NCBI RefSeq assembly: GCF_014208035.1
Contig: NZ_JACHMK010000001.1
Coordinates: 1,550,001-1,614,000 of the forward strand
Reading direction: 5' to 3'
DNA length: 64,000 nt
Source: Schaalia hyovaginalis
GTDB lineage: Bacteria; Actinomycetota; Actinomycetes; Actinomycetales; Actinomycetaceae
Of the stretch, positions 26,332 to 35,709 are shown one piece after another; the stretch's first letter is position 1, and each line of letters begins with the position of its first letter. The translations under genes and the position numbers were made by a program. Under the pieces are notes generated by a model. It made no database searches. It was not told the DNA's origin and worked only from the letters and a program-made list of their open reading frames with translations.

Positions 26332-26724
26332 TCAGCGGCTCCGGGGCCGGGCGGTCAGGCGGATGCCCGCCCAATCGGATCCGACCGACGCCGCAGAGGT
26401 CGAATGCAGTCCCGCGGTCTTCGCCGCGTCCTCCACGTCCGCGACGGCGACCGTTCCGGGCCGCCCGGGCTTGGGGATGAAGACCCAGATCAGGCCCCCG
26501 TCATCGAGATTGGTCAAGGCGTCGACGAGGAGATCCGCAAGATCCTCCTCCTCGGCGTCATCGGCGCGCCACCACACGACGGCGCCGTCCACCACATCCC
26601 CGTAATCGGGATCGACGAGTTCGGAGCCGGTCTCCTCCTCGATGAGCGAACGAAGGCCCTGGTCGGCGTCATCGTCGACGTAGAACTCCTGCACGATCTG
26701 TCCCGGTGCGAATCCGAGGCTCAC
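26332..26724 (-). CDS. DUF3052 domain-containing protein
   Basis: 130 residues matching the actinobacterial DUF3052 family: LGFAPGQIVQEFYVDDDAD, TGSELVDPDYGDVVDGAVVWWR, DALTNLDDGGLIWVFIPKPGRPG and a C-terminal GSDWAGIRL. Acidic and cytoplasmic; function unknown, though the family is frequently found next to aceE, as here in divergent orientation. The GTG at 26724 (VSLGF) is preferred because it overlaps the stop of a possible short leader ORF; TTG at 26739 and GTG at 26730 are in-frame alternatives adding up to five residues. Confidence 0.85.
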   Translation of the reverse strand: MSLGFAPGQIVQEFYVDDDADQGLRSLIEEETGSELVDPDYGDVVDGAVVWWRADDAEEEDLADLLVDALTNLDDGGLIWVFIPKPGRPGTVAVADVEDAAKTAGLHSTSAASVGSDWAGIRLTARPRSR

Positions 26725-26783
26725 CGCCACGACGAACAACCACCCTTCGGGAAGAGCGCCTGGCGCGCTGCTGTTTCAAACAC
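26721..26783 (-). CDS. possible leaderless 20-codon leader ORF upstream of DUF3052
   Basis: On the minus strand TACGAT is followed by six bases and GTG at 26783, opening a 20-codon frame (VFETAARQAL...CSSWR) whose TGA overlaps the DUF3052 GTG as GTGA. The combination of a leaderless-type -10 spacing and a coupling overlap is suggestive, but the peptide is short, has no known relatives that I recognise, and could be fortuitous. Confidence 0.3.
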   Translation of the reverse strand: MFETAARQALFPKGGCSSWR

Positions 26784-26898
26784 GCGCTCATCGTAGAGCA
26801 CTCCCGGCATTCCTCGACGACTTCGGGCCGAACGCGCGCGAAGTCCTCGATCGGAGAGGCCGTCTCGAGGCGCGGAACCACCGAATGAGGCATGAATC

Positions 26899-26933
26899 AT
26901 GGGTCTGAGGTCCCATATTCGCTCGCATATACA
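26899..26933 (+). promoter_or_regulatory. candidate aceE promoter with dyad
   Basis: ATGGG-N8-CCCAT (26899-26916) sits immediately upstream of a good -10 hexamer TATACA (26928-26933); the -35 region (CTGAGG, 17 bases upstream) falls inside the dyad, so a bound regulator would block polymerase. The start site would be near 26940, giving a leader of about 70 bases before the aceE GTG. The rest of the 26784-27010 gap shows no other gene. Confidence 0.4.
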
Positions 26934-27010
26934 CAGGATTCGGGGGACAATGGTGGGGTGCGCACGCAGCAGTGCGCGAGAGCCGAATTACCCGGAAGAA
27001 GAGGCAATCC

Positions 27011-29752
27011 GTGAGTCACGCGAGTGAGAACCACCCGGTCGTCAACGGCCTGCTCAGCCAGGTCCCCGACAACGATCCGGCAGAGACCTCAGAATGGATC
27101 GAGTCCCTCGAAGGGCTCATCGACGAGAAGGGCGGGCCCCGCGCCCGTTACATCCTGCTCCACATGCTCGCCCAGGCCCGGCGCCAGGGCGTGCAGATGC
27201 CGCAGGAGTACACCACCCCCTACGTCAATACGATCCCGGTCGAGCAGGAACCCTACTTCCCCGGCGATGAGGCGATGGAGCGCCAGTACCGCCGCTGGAT
27301 CCGCTGGAACGCCGCCGTTCAGGTGACCCGCGCCCAGCGCCCCGGAGTCAAGGTCGGCGGGCACATCTCCTCCTACGCCTCCGTCGCGACGCTGTACGAG
27401 GTCGGCCTCAACCACTTCTTCCGGGGCAAGGACCACCCCGGCGGCGGCGACCACGTCTTCTTCCAGGGGCACGCCTCCCCGGGCCCCTACGCGCGCGCCT
27501 TCCTCGAGGGCCGCTTGACCGAGGAGCAGATGGACGGCTTCCGTCAGCAGGCCTCCACGCCGAACGGCCTCCCCTCCTACCCGCACCCCCGCCAGCTCCC
27601 CGAGTTCTGGGAATACCCGACCGTGTCCCTCGGCCTGGGGCCCGCCGAAGCGATCTACCAGGCGTGGTTCGACCGCTACATCCACCTGCGCGGCATCAAG
27701 GACACCTCCCAGCAGCACACCTGGGCCTTCATCGGCGACGGAGAGATGGACGAGCCCGAATCGCGCGGCATGCTCCAGCTCGCCGCCCAGCAGGGCCTCG
27801 ACAACCTCACCTTCGTCGTCAACTGCAACCTCCAGCGCCTCGACGGCCCGGTGCGCGGCAACGGCAAGATCATCCAGGAGCTCGAAGCCTTCTTCAAGGG
27901 AGCGGGCTGGAACGTCATCAAGGTGATCTGGGGCCGCGGCTGGGACCAGCTCCTCGCCTCGGACAAGGACGACGCCCTCGTCCATCTCATGAACGACACC
28001 CTCGACGGCGACTACCAGACCTTCAAGGCGAACGACGGGGCCTACGTGCGCGAGCACTTCTTCGGCCGTGATCCCCGCACGAAGGCGATGGTCCAGAACT
28101 GGACCGACGATCAGATCTGGGCCCTCCAGCGCGGCGGTCACGACTACCGCAAGGTGTACGCGGCCTACAAGGCGGCGATGGAGCACACCGGCCAGCCGAC
28201 CGTCATCCTCGCCCACACGATCAAGGGCTACGCCCTCGGCACCCACTTCGCCGGCCGCAACGCGACGCACCAGATGAAGAAGCTCACCCTCGAGGACGCC
28301 AAGCAGCTGCGCGACCGCCTGCAGATCCCGATCACGGACGAGCAGCTCGAGGCGGATCCCTACCTGCCGCCCTACTACCGTCCGGCCGATGACGACCCGG
28401 CCCTCCTCTACATGAAGGAGCGCCGCGAGAAGCTCGGCGGGTGGGTCCCCGAGCGCCGCGCCGACCGCAACCCGGTCCTGCCGCCGCTGCCCTCCAAGCC
28501 CTTCGAGTCGCTCTCCAAGGGCTCCGGTTCGCTCGAAGTCGCATCGACCATGGCGCTCGTCCGACTCCTCAAGGACCTCCTCAAGGACAAGACCGTCGGC
28601 AAGTACTTCGTGCCGATCATCCCCGACGAGGCGCGCACCTTCGGCCTGGACGCGATCTTCCCCTCGGCGAAGATCTTCAACACCCACGGCCAGAACTACA
28701 CGGCCGTCGACGCCGACATGATGCTCTCCTACAAGGAGTCCGAGCAGGGCCACGTGCTCCACACGGGCATCACCGAGGCCGGTTCCGCAGCCGCCTTCCA
28801 GGTCGCGGGCACCGCCTACGCGACCCACGATCTGCCGATGGTGCCGATCTACATCTTCTACTCGATGTTCGGATTCCAGCGCACCGGCGACCAGTTCTGG
28901 GCGGCCGCCGACCAGCTGGCCAGGGGCTTCGTCATCGGCGCGACCGCGGGGCGCACCACGCTGGCCGGCGAGGGGCTCCAGCACATGGACGGGAACTCCC
29001 AGGTCCTCGCATCGACGAACCGGGCCTTCGTCTCCTACGACCCCGCCTACGCCTACGAGATCCGCTACATCGTCGAGGACGGGCTCAAGCGGATGTACGG
29101 CAACGACGGCCGCGATCCGAACGTCATGTACTACCTCACCGTGTACAACGAGCCTATCCACCAGCCCGCCGAGCCGGAGGGCCTCGACGTCGAGGGCGTC
29201 AAGCGCGGCATCTACAAGCTCGACGACCACCAGGGCTTCGGCGGCCCCAAGGCCCAGCTCCTCGCTTCGGGCGTGGGTGTGCCGTGGGCGCGCGAGGCCC
29301 GCAGGCTCCTGGCCGAGGACTGGGGCGTCGACGCCGCCGTGTGGTCGGTGACCTCGTGGAACGAACTGCGCCGCGACGGCCTCGAAGCCGACGAGCACAA
29401 CTTCCTCCACCCCGGGGAGGAGCCGCGCACCGCCTTCCTCACGAGCCAGCTCGCCGGAGCCGAGGGCCCCTTCCTCGCGACCTCCGACTTCGATTCGCTC
29501 ACCCAGGACATGATCCGGCCGTGGATCCCCGGCGAGTACCGCGTGCTCGGCGCCGACGGCTTCGGCATCTCGGACACCCGACGCGCCGCCCGCCGTTACT
29601 TCCACATCGACGCCGAGTCCCTCGCGGTCCGCACGCTCCAGGCCCTCGCCGACCAGGGGCGGATCGACCGCGCGCTCGTCGCCCAGGCGATCGCCAAGTA
29701 CGAGCTCTTCAACAACGCCGTCGACGCGGCTGCCCGCCCCGGCGCGCAGTGA
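27011..29752 (+). CDS. aceE: pyruvate dehydrogenase E1 component, homodimeric type
   Basis: 913-residue thiamine-diphosphate enzyme decarboxylating pyruvate and acetylating the lipoyl E2 core. The TPP motif is [17 protein letters not shown] with the distal [15 protein letters not shown], and the transketolase-like central and C-terminal domains are complete ([29 protein letters not shown]). Length matches the E. coli-type AceE. GTG is selected because GAAGAAGAGG lies six bases upstream; an ATG 13 codons earlier lacks such a site. No E2/E3 genes are adjacent, which is usual in actinobacteria. Lipoylation of its partner would use lipB/lipA at 18-20 kb. Confidence 0.96.
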   Translation: MSHASENHPVVNGLLSQVPDNDPAETSEWIESLEGLIDEKGGPRARYILLHMLAQARRQGVQMPQEYTTPYVNTIPVEQEPYFPGDEAMERQYRRWIRWNAAVQVTRAQRPGVKVGGHISSYASVATLYEVGLNHFFRGKDHPGGGDHVFFQGHASPGPYARAFLEGRLTEEQMDGFRQQASTPNGLPSYPHPRQLPEFWEYPTVSLGLGPAEAIYQAWFDRYIHLRGIKDTSQQHTWAFIGDGEMDEPESRGMLQLAAQQGLDNLTFVVNCNLQRLDGPVRGNGKIIQELEAFFKGAGWNVIKVIWGRGWDQLLASDKDDALVHLMNDTLDGDYQTFKANDGAYVREHFFGRDPRTKAMVQNWTDDQIWALQRGGHDYRKVYAAYKAAMEHTGQPTVILAHTIKGYALGTHFAGRNATHQMKKLTLEDAKQLRDRLQIPITDEQLEADPYLPPYYRPADDDPALLYMKERREKLGGWVPERRADRNPVLPPLPSKPFESLSKGSGSLEVASTMALVRLLKDLLKDKTVGKYFVPIIPDEARTFGLDAIFPSAKIFNTHGQNYTAVDADMMLSYKESEQGHVLHTGITEAGSAAAFQVAGTAYATHDLPMVPIYIFYSMFGFQRTGDQFWAAADQLARGFVIGATAGRTTLAGEGLQHMDGNSQVLASTNRAFVSYDPAYAYEIRYIVEDGLKRMYGNDGRDPNVMYYLTVYNEPIHQPAEPEGLDVEGVKRGIYKLDDHQGFGGPKAQLLASGVGVPWAREARRLLAEDWGVDAAVWSVTSWNELRRDGLEADEHNFLHPGEEPRTAFLTSQLAGAEGPFLATSDFDSLTQDMIRPWIPGEYRVLGADGFGISDTRRAARRYFHIDAESLAVRTLQALADQGRIDRALVAQAIAKYELFNNAVDAAARPGAQ

Positions 29753-29768
29753 GCTCCGCCGCATAGAA

Positions 29769-29800
29769 CGGTGCCCTCGTCCTCAAGGACGAGGGCACCG
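29769..29800. terminator. bidirectional terminator between aceE and tdk
   Basis: Perfect 15-bp inverted repeat (CGGTGCCCTCGTCCT / AGGACGAGGGCACCG) with a CA loop, 16 bases after the aceE stop and 19 bases after the tdk stop. On the plus strand it is followed by TCATTTC. Serves both convergent genes. Confidence 0.85.
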
Positions 29801-29819
29801 TCATTTCAAGCGACGGGCG

Positions 29820-30446
29820 TCATCGGCGCGCATTCCTCGCGGCGCGATAGGGCAGGACTCCCCCGGCCTCGAGATAGCAGGAGGGGCAGAGCGACTCGTA
29901 GGTGACCTCGACGCCGTCGATCGCCACCTGAGCGCCGTCGAAGACGAAGCGCTCGCCGATCTTGCGCCCGTTGAACATGGCCTTGCGCCCGCAGCGGCAG
30001 ATGGTCTTGAGCTCCTCCAAGGAGTGGGCCACTTCGAGGAGCCGCCGGGACCCCGGGAAGGAATGCGTCCGGAAGTCGGTCCTGATCCCGTAGGCGAGAA
30101 CCGGGATGGACGCGCGCACCGCCAGTTCGAGGAGGTCGTCGACCTGGGACTCCTCGAGGAACTGGGCCTCATCGACGAGGAGGCAGGCGACCGGCTCGCC
30201 GCGGGCGGCGCCCTCGTCGGCGATCCCGCTCACAAGGGCGTAGAGGTCGACCTCCGGCTCGACGAGCAGATCCACCTCCCGGGCGACGCCCAGGCGCGAG
30301 ACGATCGTGCGGTCCCCCTTGGTGTCGATGAGCGGTTTGGCCAGGAGGACCCGCTGTCCGCGCTCCTCGTAGTTGTACGCCGCTTGGAGCAGGGCCGTCG
30401 ACTTGCCCGAGTTCATCGCCCCGTACCGGTAATAGAGTTTCGCCAC
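29820..30446 (-). CDS. tdk: thymidine kinase (type II)
   Basis: 208-residue enzyme phosphorylating thymidine for salvage. Walker A is GAMNSGKSTALLQ near the N-terminus and Walker B is LLVDEAQFL; the structural zinc site uses CRCG and CPSC. Substrate lasso residues FDGAQVAIDG-VEVTYESLC follow the family pattern. GTG start with AAAGGAA upstream. Monocistronic, read after aspA on the same strand, from which it is separated by a hairpin at 30463-30488. Confidence 0.96.
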   Translation of the reverse strand: MAKLYYRYGAMNSGKSTALLQAAYNYEERGQRVLLAKPLIDTKGDRTIVSRLGVAREVDLLVEPEVDLYALVSGIADEGAARGEPVACLLVDEAQFLEESQVDDLLELAVRASIPVLAYGIRTDFRTHSFPGSRRLLEVAHSLEELKTICRCGRKAMFNGRKIGERFVFDGAQVAIDGVEVTYESLCPSCYLEAGGVLPYRAARNARR

Positions 30447-30462
30447 GAGGGTTCCTTTCTGC

Positions 30463-30488
30463 CCCCTCGATCCTAGCGGGACGAGGGG
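30463..30488 (-). terminator. imperfect hairpin between aspA and tdk
   Basis: Arms of 11 bases (CCCCTCGTCCC / GGATCGAGGGG on the minus strand) with two mismatches and a 4-base loop, about 70 bases after the aspA stop and just ahead of the tdk ribosome site. Could end the sdh-aspA transcript. The 111 bases between the two genes contain no other feature. Confidence 0.35.
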
Positions 30489-30557
30489 ATCAGGTGAGGC
30501 CGGGCCGCATCGCGAGCGCGGGCATGACGAGGGCGAGGAGGCCCCCGTCTGCGCCGC

Positions 30558-32027
30558 TCACCCCTCCTGCTCCTCCACGATCTCGACGACCGAGGGATCC
30601 GCGCCGGAGTAGTAGCGGGCATCGCGGTACTTGGGCCGCAGGAGGTTCTCGACGGAGAGGAGTTCGTCGAGGGTCGCCTCGTCGAGCAGGCCCATCTCCA
30701 GAACGACCTCGCGGACGTTCCGTCCGCTCCTGGCGCACTCGCGGCCGACGATGTCGCCGTTCGCATGACCGATCACCTCGTTGAGATAGGTGACGATGCC
30801 GATCGAATCGAGCACGTTGTTCCGGCAGACGTCCTCGTTCGCCTCGATCCCGATGATGCAGAATTCTCGCAGGGTCCTCATCGAGTTGGTGAGCAGGTTG
30901 ATCGACTCGAAGAGCGACAGCGCGATCACCGGCTCCATGACATTGAGCTGGAGCTGACCGGCCTCGGCCGCGAAGGTGAGGGCGACGTCGTTGCCCATGA
31001 CCTTGAAGCAGACCTGGTTGACGACCTCGGGGATGACCGGGTTCACCTTCGCCGGCATGATCGATGAGCCCGCGGCGCGCTCGGGCAGGCGGATCTCACC
31101 GAGCCCCGCCCTCGGTCCCGAGGAGAGGAGGCGCAGATCATTGCAGATCTTCGACAGTTTGACGGCGAGGCGCTTGATCGCGGCGTGCATGGAGACGTAG
31201 GCGCCGGTATCGCTCGTCGCTTCGAGCAGATTCTCCGCGCCGCGGATGTCCAGGCCCGTGATCGCCCTGAGATGGCGGACCACGGTCTCCTGGTAGCCCT
31301 CGGGCGTGTTGAGCCCCGTGCCGATCGCCGTCGCCCCGAGGTTGACCTCCAGGAGGAGGGCGGAGTTGTTCCGCAGCCTCGGGATCTCCTCGCCCAGGAG
31401 GACGCCGAAGGCCTCGAACTCCTTGCCGAGGCTCATGGGCACCGCGTCCTGGAGCTGGGTGCGCCCCATCTTCAAGACGTTCGCGAACTGGCGCCCCTTG
31501 GAGTCGAGGGAGTCGATGAGGCGCTCCAGCTCGGCGATGAGCCCTTCGACCTTCTCGTGGAGCCCGAGGCGGAAGCCGCTCGGATAGGCGTCATTGGTCG
31601 ACTGCGATTTGTTGACGTGATCATTCGGGTTGACGTGCGAGTACCGCCCCTTGGCGAAGCCGAGGCGCTCGAGTGCGAGGTTCGCGACGACCTCGTTCGT
31701 GTTCATGTTGACGCTCGTCCCCGCACCGCCTTGGAAGGCGTCGATCGGGAACTGATCGAGACAGCGGCCGTCCTCGAGGATCTGATCGCACGCCCAGATG
31801 ATCGCCTCCGCGATCTGAGCCGGGAGGATGCCGTGCTCGAGGTTGGCGAGCGCACTGGCCTTCTTGACCGTCACCATGCCTCGGATGAATGCGGGCTCGT
31901 CGCCGATCGTCAGGCCGGAGATCCTGTAGTTCTCGATCGCCCTGAGCGTATGGATCCCCCAGTACGCCTCGAGCGGGACCTCACGGGTTCCCAAGAGGTC
32001 CTCTTCCGTCCGAAAGGCTCGTCCCAC
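30558..32027 (-). CDS. aspA: aspartate ammonia-lyase
   Basis: 489-residue member of the fumarase/aspartase superfamily, converting L-aspartate to fumarate and ammonia. The superfamily signature [12 protein letters not shown] (the mobile SS loop) is intact near residue 330, with [10 protein letters not shown] and the [11 protein letters not shown] motif characteristic of aspartase rather than fumarase (fumarase reads NRSQSSND-like). GTG start, GAGGAG six bases upstream. It follows sdhC-A-B by 147 bases on the same strand, so aspartate-derived fumarate could be handed directly to a fumarate reductase. Confidence 0.93.
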   Translation of the reverse strand: MGRAFRTEEDLLGTREVPLEAYWGIHTLRAIENYRISGLTIGDEPAFIRGMVTVKKASALANLEHGILPAQIAEAIIWACDQILEDGRCLDQFPIDAFQGGAGTSVNMNTNEVVANLALERLGFAKGRYSHVNPNDHVNKSQSTNDAYPSGFRLGLHEKVEGLIAELERLIDSLDSKGRQFANVLKMGRTQLQDAVPMSLGKEFEAFGVLLGEEIPRLRNNSALLLEVNLGATAIGTGLNTPEGYQETVVRHLRAITGLDIRGAENLLEATSDTGAYVSMHAAIKRLAVKLSKICNDLRLLSSGPRAGLGEIRLPERAAGSSIMPAKVNPVIPEVVNQVCFKVMGNDVALTFAAEAGQLQLNVMEPVIALSLFESINLLTNSMRTLREFCIIGIEANEDVCRNNVLDSIGIVTYLNEVIGHANGDIVGRECARSGRNVREVVLEMGLLDEATLDELLSVENLLRPKYRDARYYSGADPSVVEIVEEQEG

Positions 32028-32174
32028 GTCAACTCCTCGTACACAGCGCTTGCGGCCTTCGATTCGCGGCCGCACAACGATCATGCACGCATGAGGGACG
32101 AAAGTCCGCCCCTTGTCGAAATTTCAGCAAGTCCTGAAAGAGAGGCGGTCAATCTTTGACCTCGTCATGACCCA

Positions 32175-32921
32175 TCACTCGTCCTCGCCCGCGAAGAGCG
32201 CTCCCCAGCGCTCACGCGTGACGAAGCCGGTGACCGCGAGCGGGATGCCCGCTGGACACACCAGGGCGCACTCGCCGTACCCGGAGCACGGTCCGAAGAT
32301 CTCGACGGCCCTCGCCATCGCCCGCGCCCGCGCCCGGCGCTGCTTCGCCGGAATGGGGGCGAGTGCGAGGGAGGCGAGGCGCGCGCCCGCGTACAGGGCC
32401 GCCGATCCATTGGGGCAGGCGGCCACGCATGAGCCGCAGCCGATGCACGCGCCCAAGTCGAGCGCCCTCTCCGCGGCATCGCGGGCAACCGGCACGGCGT
32501 CGGCATCGGGGGCCCTCCCCGTCGCCGCAGCCGATGCCCCCGCCTCCCCCTGGAGGAAGTCGAGGGCGCAACGATCGACGACGAGGTCCTTGACCACGGG
32601 CATCACGGCGGAGCGGAAGGGCTCGATCGTCACGGTCCCGCCCTCGCGCCGAGTCCCGATCCGCTGGTGACAGGCGGGGAGATTGTCCCCGCTCCCGTTG
32701 GGCCGGCCGTCGACGAGCAGTCCGCAGGCGCCGCACACGCCCTCACGGCAGTCCGAGTCGAAGGCGACCGGGGCGAGCCCCTGCTCGGACAGGCGCTCAT
32801 TGAGGGCATCGAGGAGCTCGAGGACCGACATCCTCGCATCGGCCTCCTCCAGGACGTGCTCCTCGAAGAATCCCGGCCGGTCACTCGAGGGCTGTCGCCA
32901 GACCCGGATCGTGAGCTTCAT
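32175..32921 (-). CDS. sdhB: succinate dehydrogenase/fumarate reductase iron-sulfur subunit
   Basis: 248-residue electron-transfer subunit. The [2Fe-2S] ligands are C58, C63, C66 and C84 in CREGVCGACG...LPAC; the [4Fe-4S]/[3Fe-4S] region is ACIGCGSCVAACPNGSA and GPCSGYGECALVCPAGIPL. Passes electrons between the flavoprotein and the membrane cytochrome. The ATG overlaps the sdhA stop (ATGA). A region of about 20 residues rich in alanine near 115-135 is an insertion compared with shorter homologues. The direction of catalysis (succinate oxidation or fumarate reduction) cannot be read from this subunit. Confidence 0.93.
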   Translation of the reverse strand: MKLTIRVWRQPSSDRPGFFEEHVLEEADARMSVLELLDALNERLSEQGLAPVAFDSDCREGVCGACGLLVDGRPNGSGDNLPACHQRIGTRREGGTVTIEPFRSAVMPVVKDLVVDRCALDFLQGEAGASAAATGRAPDADAVPVARDAAERALDLGACIGCGSCVAACPNGSAALYAGARLASLALAPIPAKQRRARARAMARAVEIFGPCSGYGECALVCPAGIPLAVTGFVTRERWGALFAGEDE

Positions 32922-34930
32922 CTGTAGTCCCTCGTTCCCGGCTCGACAAGGCGGTAGCGGAGCTCCTCGCGGCGGTGGACGAATTCCGGGCTCCCCGAAT
33001 CCCACGCGGAGCTGTGCCATGCCGACACGCACATCCAATGCGCGTCATCGCGTCGCGCCTCGCCGTCGGGCAAGACGTGCTCGGCCCGGAAGTGCGCGCC
33101 GCAGGACTCCTCGCGATTGAGGGCGTCGATGCACGCGAGCTCGCCCAGCTCGAGATAGTCGCGGATCCTCATCGCCTCGACGAGATCCGGGTTGAACTCC
33201 CCCGCTCGACCGGTGACGCGCGCGTCCTCGTCGAATGCCGCCCGCAGGGAGCGGATCCTCCTCGCACCCGCCGAGGTCGATTCGGCCGTCCTCGTCACTC
33301 CGCAGGCCTCGTACATGACCGCGCCCAGCTCGCGGTGGAAGCGCTTCGCGGGCGTCGAGCCCGGGTTCGACAAGAGCGCGCCGATGCGCGACTCGACGCG
33401 CTCCAGGGCCGCCCGGCAGGCCGCATCCCCACTGTCGATCAGGGGGTCGGCGAGCCGTGGGGCGAGATAGTCCGCGACGACGTGCGGAATAGTGAAGGAC
33501 CCGTCGGCGCAGGCGGCGAGCAGGGAATTCGCGCCCAGGCGGTTCGCCCCGTGATACGCCGCGTTCGCCTCCCCCGCGACGAAGAGGCCGGGGATCGTCG
33601 ATTGGAGGCGGTAGTCCACCCAGAGGCCGCCCATCGTGAAATGCGCGCCCGGAGCGATCCGCATCGGCCGCGTGTAGGGGTCCTCGCCCGTGGCGTCGCG
33701 GTACATCGTGAAGAGGTTCGCGTACTTGCCGGCGATCGCTTCGCGCCCCTGGGCGGCGAGGGCGTCGGCGAAGTCGAGGTAGACGGAGTTCCTCCCCGGC
33801 CCGACCCCGCGGCCCGCGCGGATCTCGGCACTCGCCGCCCGCGAAGCGATGTCGCGGGGCGTGAGGTTGCCGAATGCCGGGTACCTGCGCTCGAGGTAGT
33901 AGTCGCGTTCGGCCTCGGGGATGTCCCCGGGCGGGCGCGGATCCTGCGGATCCATCGGCACCCAGATGCGTCCGTCGTTGCGCAGGGACTCCGACATGAG
34001 AGTCGTCTTCGACTGCCAGTCGGATGAGACGGGCAGCGCCGTCGGGTGGAACTGGATGAAGGAGGGGGAGGCGAATGCGGCGCCGGCGCGATGCGCCCGC
34101 CACGCGGCGGTCGCATTCGAGTTCTTCGCGAGCGTCGAATGGAAGTAGAGATTCCCGTAGCCCCCGGTGGCCAGGACGACGGCGTGGGCTCTGAGGAGGA
34201 GATGCTCCCCTGTGACGAGGTCGCGGGCGACCACTCCTGCGGCCCTGCCCTCGCAGACCACGAGCTCGAGCATCTCCGTGCGCGTCCTCAGGAGGATCCG
34301 GCCCGCCCTGGCTTCGCGCACGAGTGCGGACGCCGCGGCGATCTCGAGCTGCTGGCCCGTCTGGCCCCGCGAGTAGAAGGTGCGGGAGACCTGGACGCCC
34401 CCGAAGGAACGCGTCGCCAGGGATCCACCGTACTCCCTGGCGAAGGGGACTCCGAGCGCCGCCATGTAGTCGATGACCCGGGCCGACTGCTCTGCGAGCC
34501 GGAACACCTCCGACTCGCGGGCCCGGAAGTCCCCGCCCTTGAGGGTGTCCTTGACGAATCGGGCCAGGCAGTCCCCGTCGACGCCCCTTCCCCGGACCGC
34601 GTTGATGCCCCCTTGAGCCGCGACCGAGTGGGCGCGCCTGGGCGAATCGTGAACGGTGATGGCCTCGACCCGGTATCCCAGTTCGGCGAGCGCCACGGCC
34701 GCACCCGCTCCGGCCAGGCCGGTGCCGACCACGAGCACCGTGAAGCGCTTGCGGTTCGAGGGGGCGACGAGCCGGGCTCCGGCGACGAAGTCGGACCACA
34801 TGCCCGGGGGCGGGCCGTCCGGTTCCCCGGGGTTGAGGGCCTCGCCCTCGGTGATCGGCGGCCGGGATCCTCGGGCGCCCTCGGGGGGCGAGGGGGCCGT
34901 CGCGCGCGGGATCGGGGGGAGGATCGTCAT
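32918..34930 (-). CDS. sdhA: succinate dehydrogenase/fumarate reductase flavoprotein subunit
   Basis: 670-residue FAD subunit holding the succinate/fumarate site. FAD motif VVGTGLAGAGAAVALAELG begins near residue 66 after an unusually long proline-rich N-terminal extension of about 60 residues; the flavinylated histidine is in RRAHSVAAQGGINA; active-site elements include FIQFHPTALP, HFTMGGLWVDY and the late GANRLGANSL. Like the B. subtilis/Wolinella type, it lies in a C-A-B operon. Start ATG overlaps the sdhC stop (ATGA). The extension could be shorter if an internal start is used. Confidence 0.93.
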   Translation of the reverse strand: MTILPPIPRATAPSPPEGARGSRPPITEGEALNPGEPDGPPPGMWSDFVAGARLVAPSNRKRFTVLVVGTGLAGAGAAVALAELGYRVEAITVHDSPRRAHSVAAQGGINAVRGRGVDGDCLARFVKDTLKGGDFRARESEVFRLAEQSARVIDYMAALGVPFAREYGGSLATRSFGGVQVSRTFYSRGQTGQQLEIAAASALVREARAGRILLRTRTEMLELVVCEGRAAGVVARDLVTGEHLLLRAHAVVLATGGYGNLYFHSTLAKNSNATAAWRAHRAGAAFASPSFIQFHPTALPVSSDWQSKTTLMSESLRNDGRIWVPMDPQDPRPPGDIPEAERDYYLERRYPAFGNLTPRDIASRAASAEIRAGRGVGPGRNSVYLDFADALAAQGREAIAGKYANLFTMYRDATGEDPYTRPMRIAPGAHFTMGGLWVDYRLQSTIPGLFVAGEANAAYHGANRLGANSLLAACADGSFTIPHVVADYLAPRLADPLIDSGDAACRAALERVESRIGALLSNPGSTPAKRFHRELGAVMYEACGVTRTAESTSAGARRIRSLRAAFDEDARVTGRAGEFNPDLVEAMRIRDYLELGELACIDALNREESCGAHFRAEHVLPDGEARRDDAHWMCVSAWHSSAWDSGSPEFVHRREELRYRLVEPGTRDYR

Positions 34931-35637
34931 GCCGGAGCCCCTGTCATGAGTGAGGCGATCACGATCGCCCCGTCGCCGAGGAGGATCATCGCCGCCACGA
35001 GGACGCCCACGATCCGCCAGAGGGCGAAGGAGCCCCGTGAGACGGCGCCCAGGTCCTTAGCGGCCAGTCCGATGCCGTGAAGGAGGTGCGCTGCGAGGGC
35101 GAGCAGGCTCAGCGCGTAGAAGGCGGCCATCGCCGGGCGGGCGAGCGAGGCGATGACGTTGGCGGCGGCGTGGAACTGCGGATCGGGCGGGGCGAAGGCC
35201 TCGGATTGCACGATCCGGCCGAGGGTGAGGTCGAGCAGGTGAACGGCGATGAAGGCGAGGAGGATGAGGCCGCTGGGCAGCATGAGCGCGGCGAGGATGC
35301 CGGTGGGCCTCTTGCGCCGCGCGCCCCGGGTCCTCGTCGCCGCAGCGCGCGCCTTGAGGACGAGGGCGGACCAGGCGTGTGCGATGAGGCACGAGGCGAG
35401 CAGGATGCGGGCGATCCAGAGGGCCCCTTCTCGCGGCAGGAGCGGGACGAGCACGTCCCGAAGCCAGGCGGCGTAGGCGTCCATGGATTCGGGATCGATG
35501 AGCAGTTTGAGATTCCCGAGCATGTGGACGAGGACGAAGGCGGCCATCACGAGTCCGCTGAGCGCGAGGATGGAGCGCAGCACCCAGGAGGGCGGACGGC
35601 GCTCGGGTGCTTGCAGCCCGGCGAAAGCTCTCGGCAT
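34927..35637 (-). CDS. sdhC: succinate dehydrogenase/fumarate reductase cytochrome b subunit
   Basis: 236-residue membrane anchor of the five-helix, di-haem type that uses menaquinone. Hydrophobic segments include SILALSGLVMAAFVLVHML, RILLASCLIAHAWSAL, LMLPSGLILLAFIAVHLLDL, AAFYALSLLALAAHLLHG and IVGVLVAAMILLG; histidines in VHMLG, AHAW, AVHLL and HLLHG are candidate haem ligands. ATG 35637 is selected since GGGAGG lies nine to ten bases upstream; that ribosome site is itself in the 3' arm of a hairpin (35645-35673). First gene of sdhCAB. Confidence 0.9.
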   Translation of the reverse strand: MPRAFAGLQAPERRPPSWVLRSILALSGLVMAAFVLVHMLGNLKLLIDPESMDAYAAWLRDVLVPLLPREGALWIARILLASCLIAHAWSALVLKARAAATRTRGARRKRPTGILAALMLPSGLILLAFIAVHLLDLTLGRIVQSEAFAPPDPQFHAAANVIASLARPAMAAFYALSLLALAAHLLHGIGLAAKDLGAVSRGSFALWRIVGVLVAAMILLGDGAIVIASLMTGAPA

Positions 35638-35644
35638 ATGTGAC

Positions 35645-35673
35645 GCACCTCCCACTCCAAGAGTAGGAGGTGC
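35645..35673 (-). promoter_or_regulatory. hairpin sequestering the sdhC ribosome binding site
   Basis: On the mRNA strand GCACCTCCTACTC pairs with GAGTGGGAGGTGC across a 3-base TTG loop: 13 pairs including one U-G. The 3' arm contains the sdhC Shine-Dalgarno GGGAGGTG and the 5' arm an anti-Shine-Dalgarno CACCTCC, seven bases before the ATG. It may act as a translational switch, or may instead terminate the upstream ACP-like transcript (no U-tract follows). Confidence 0.65.
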
Positions 35674-35709
35674 GCATCGTCGTATCAGGGTTTCACGATC
35701 CGAGCACCG

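Noticed and set aside
26669..26893. 74-codon minus-strand frame upstream of DUF3052
   Set aside because: Overlaps DUF3052 in another frame, no ribosome site, and contains an EPRIRTG-type peptide common to shadow translations of high-G+C tRNA-like/structured DNA.
27089..29764. 891-codon open frame on the minus strand
   Set aside because: Complete antisense shadow of aceE with low-complexity Val/Glu/Gly composition typical of the complement of a high-G+C gene; no recognisable domain.
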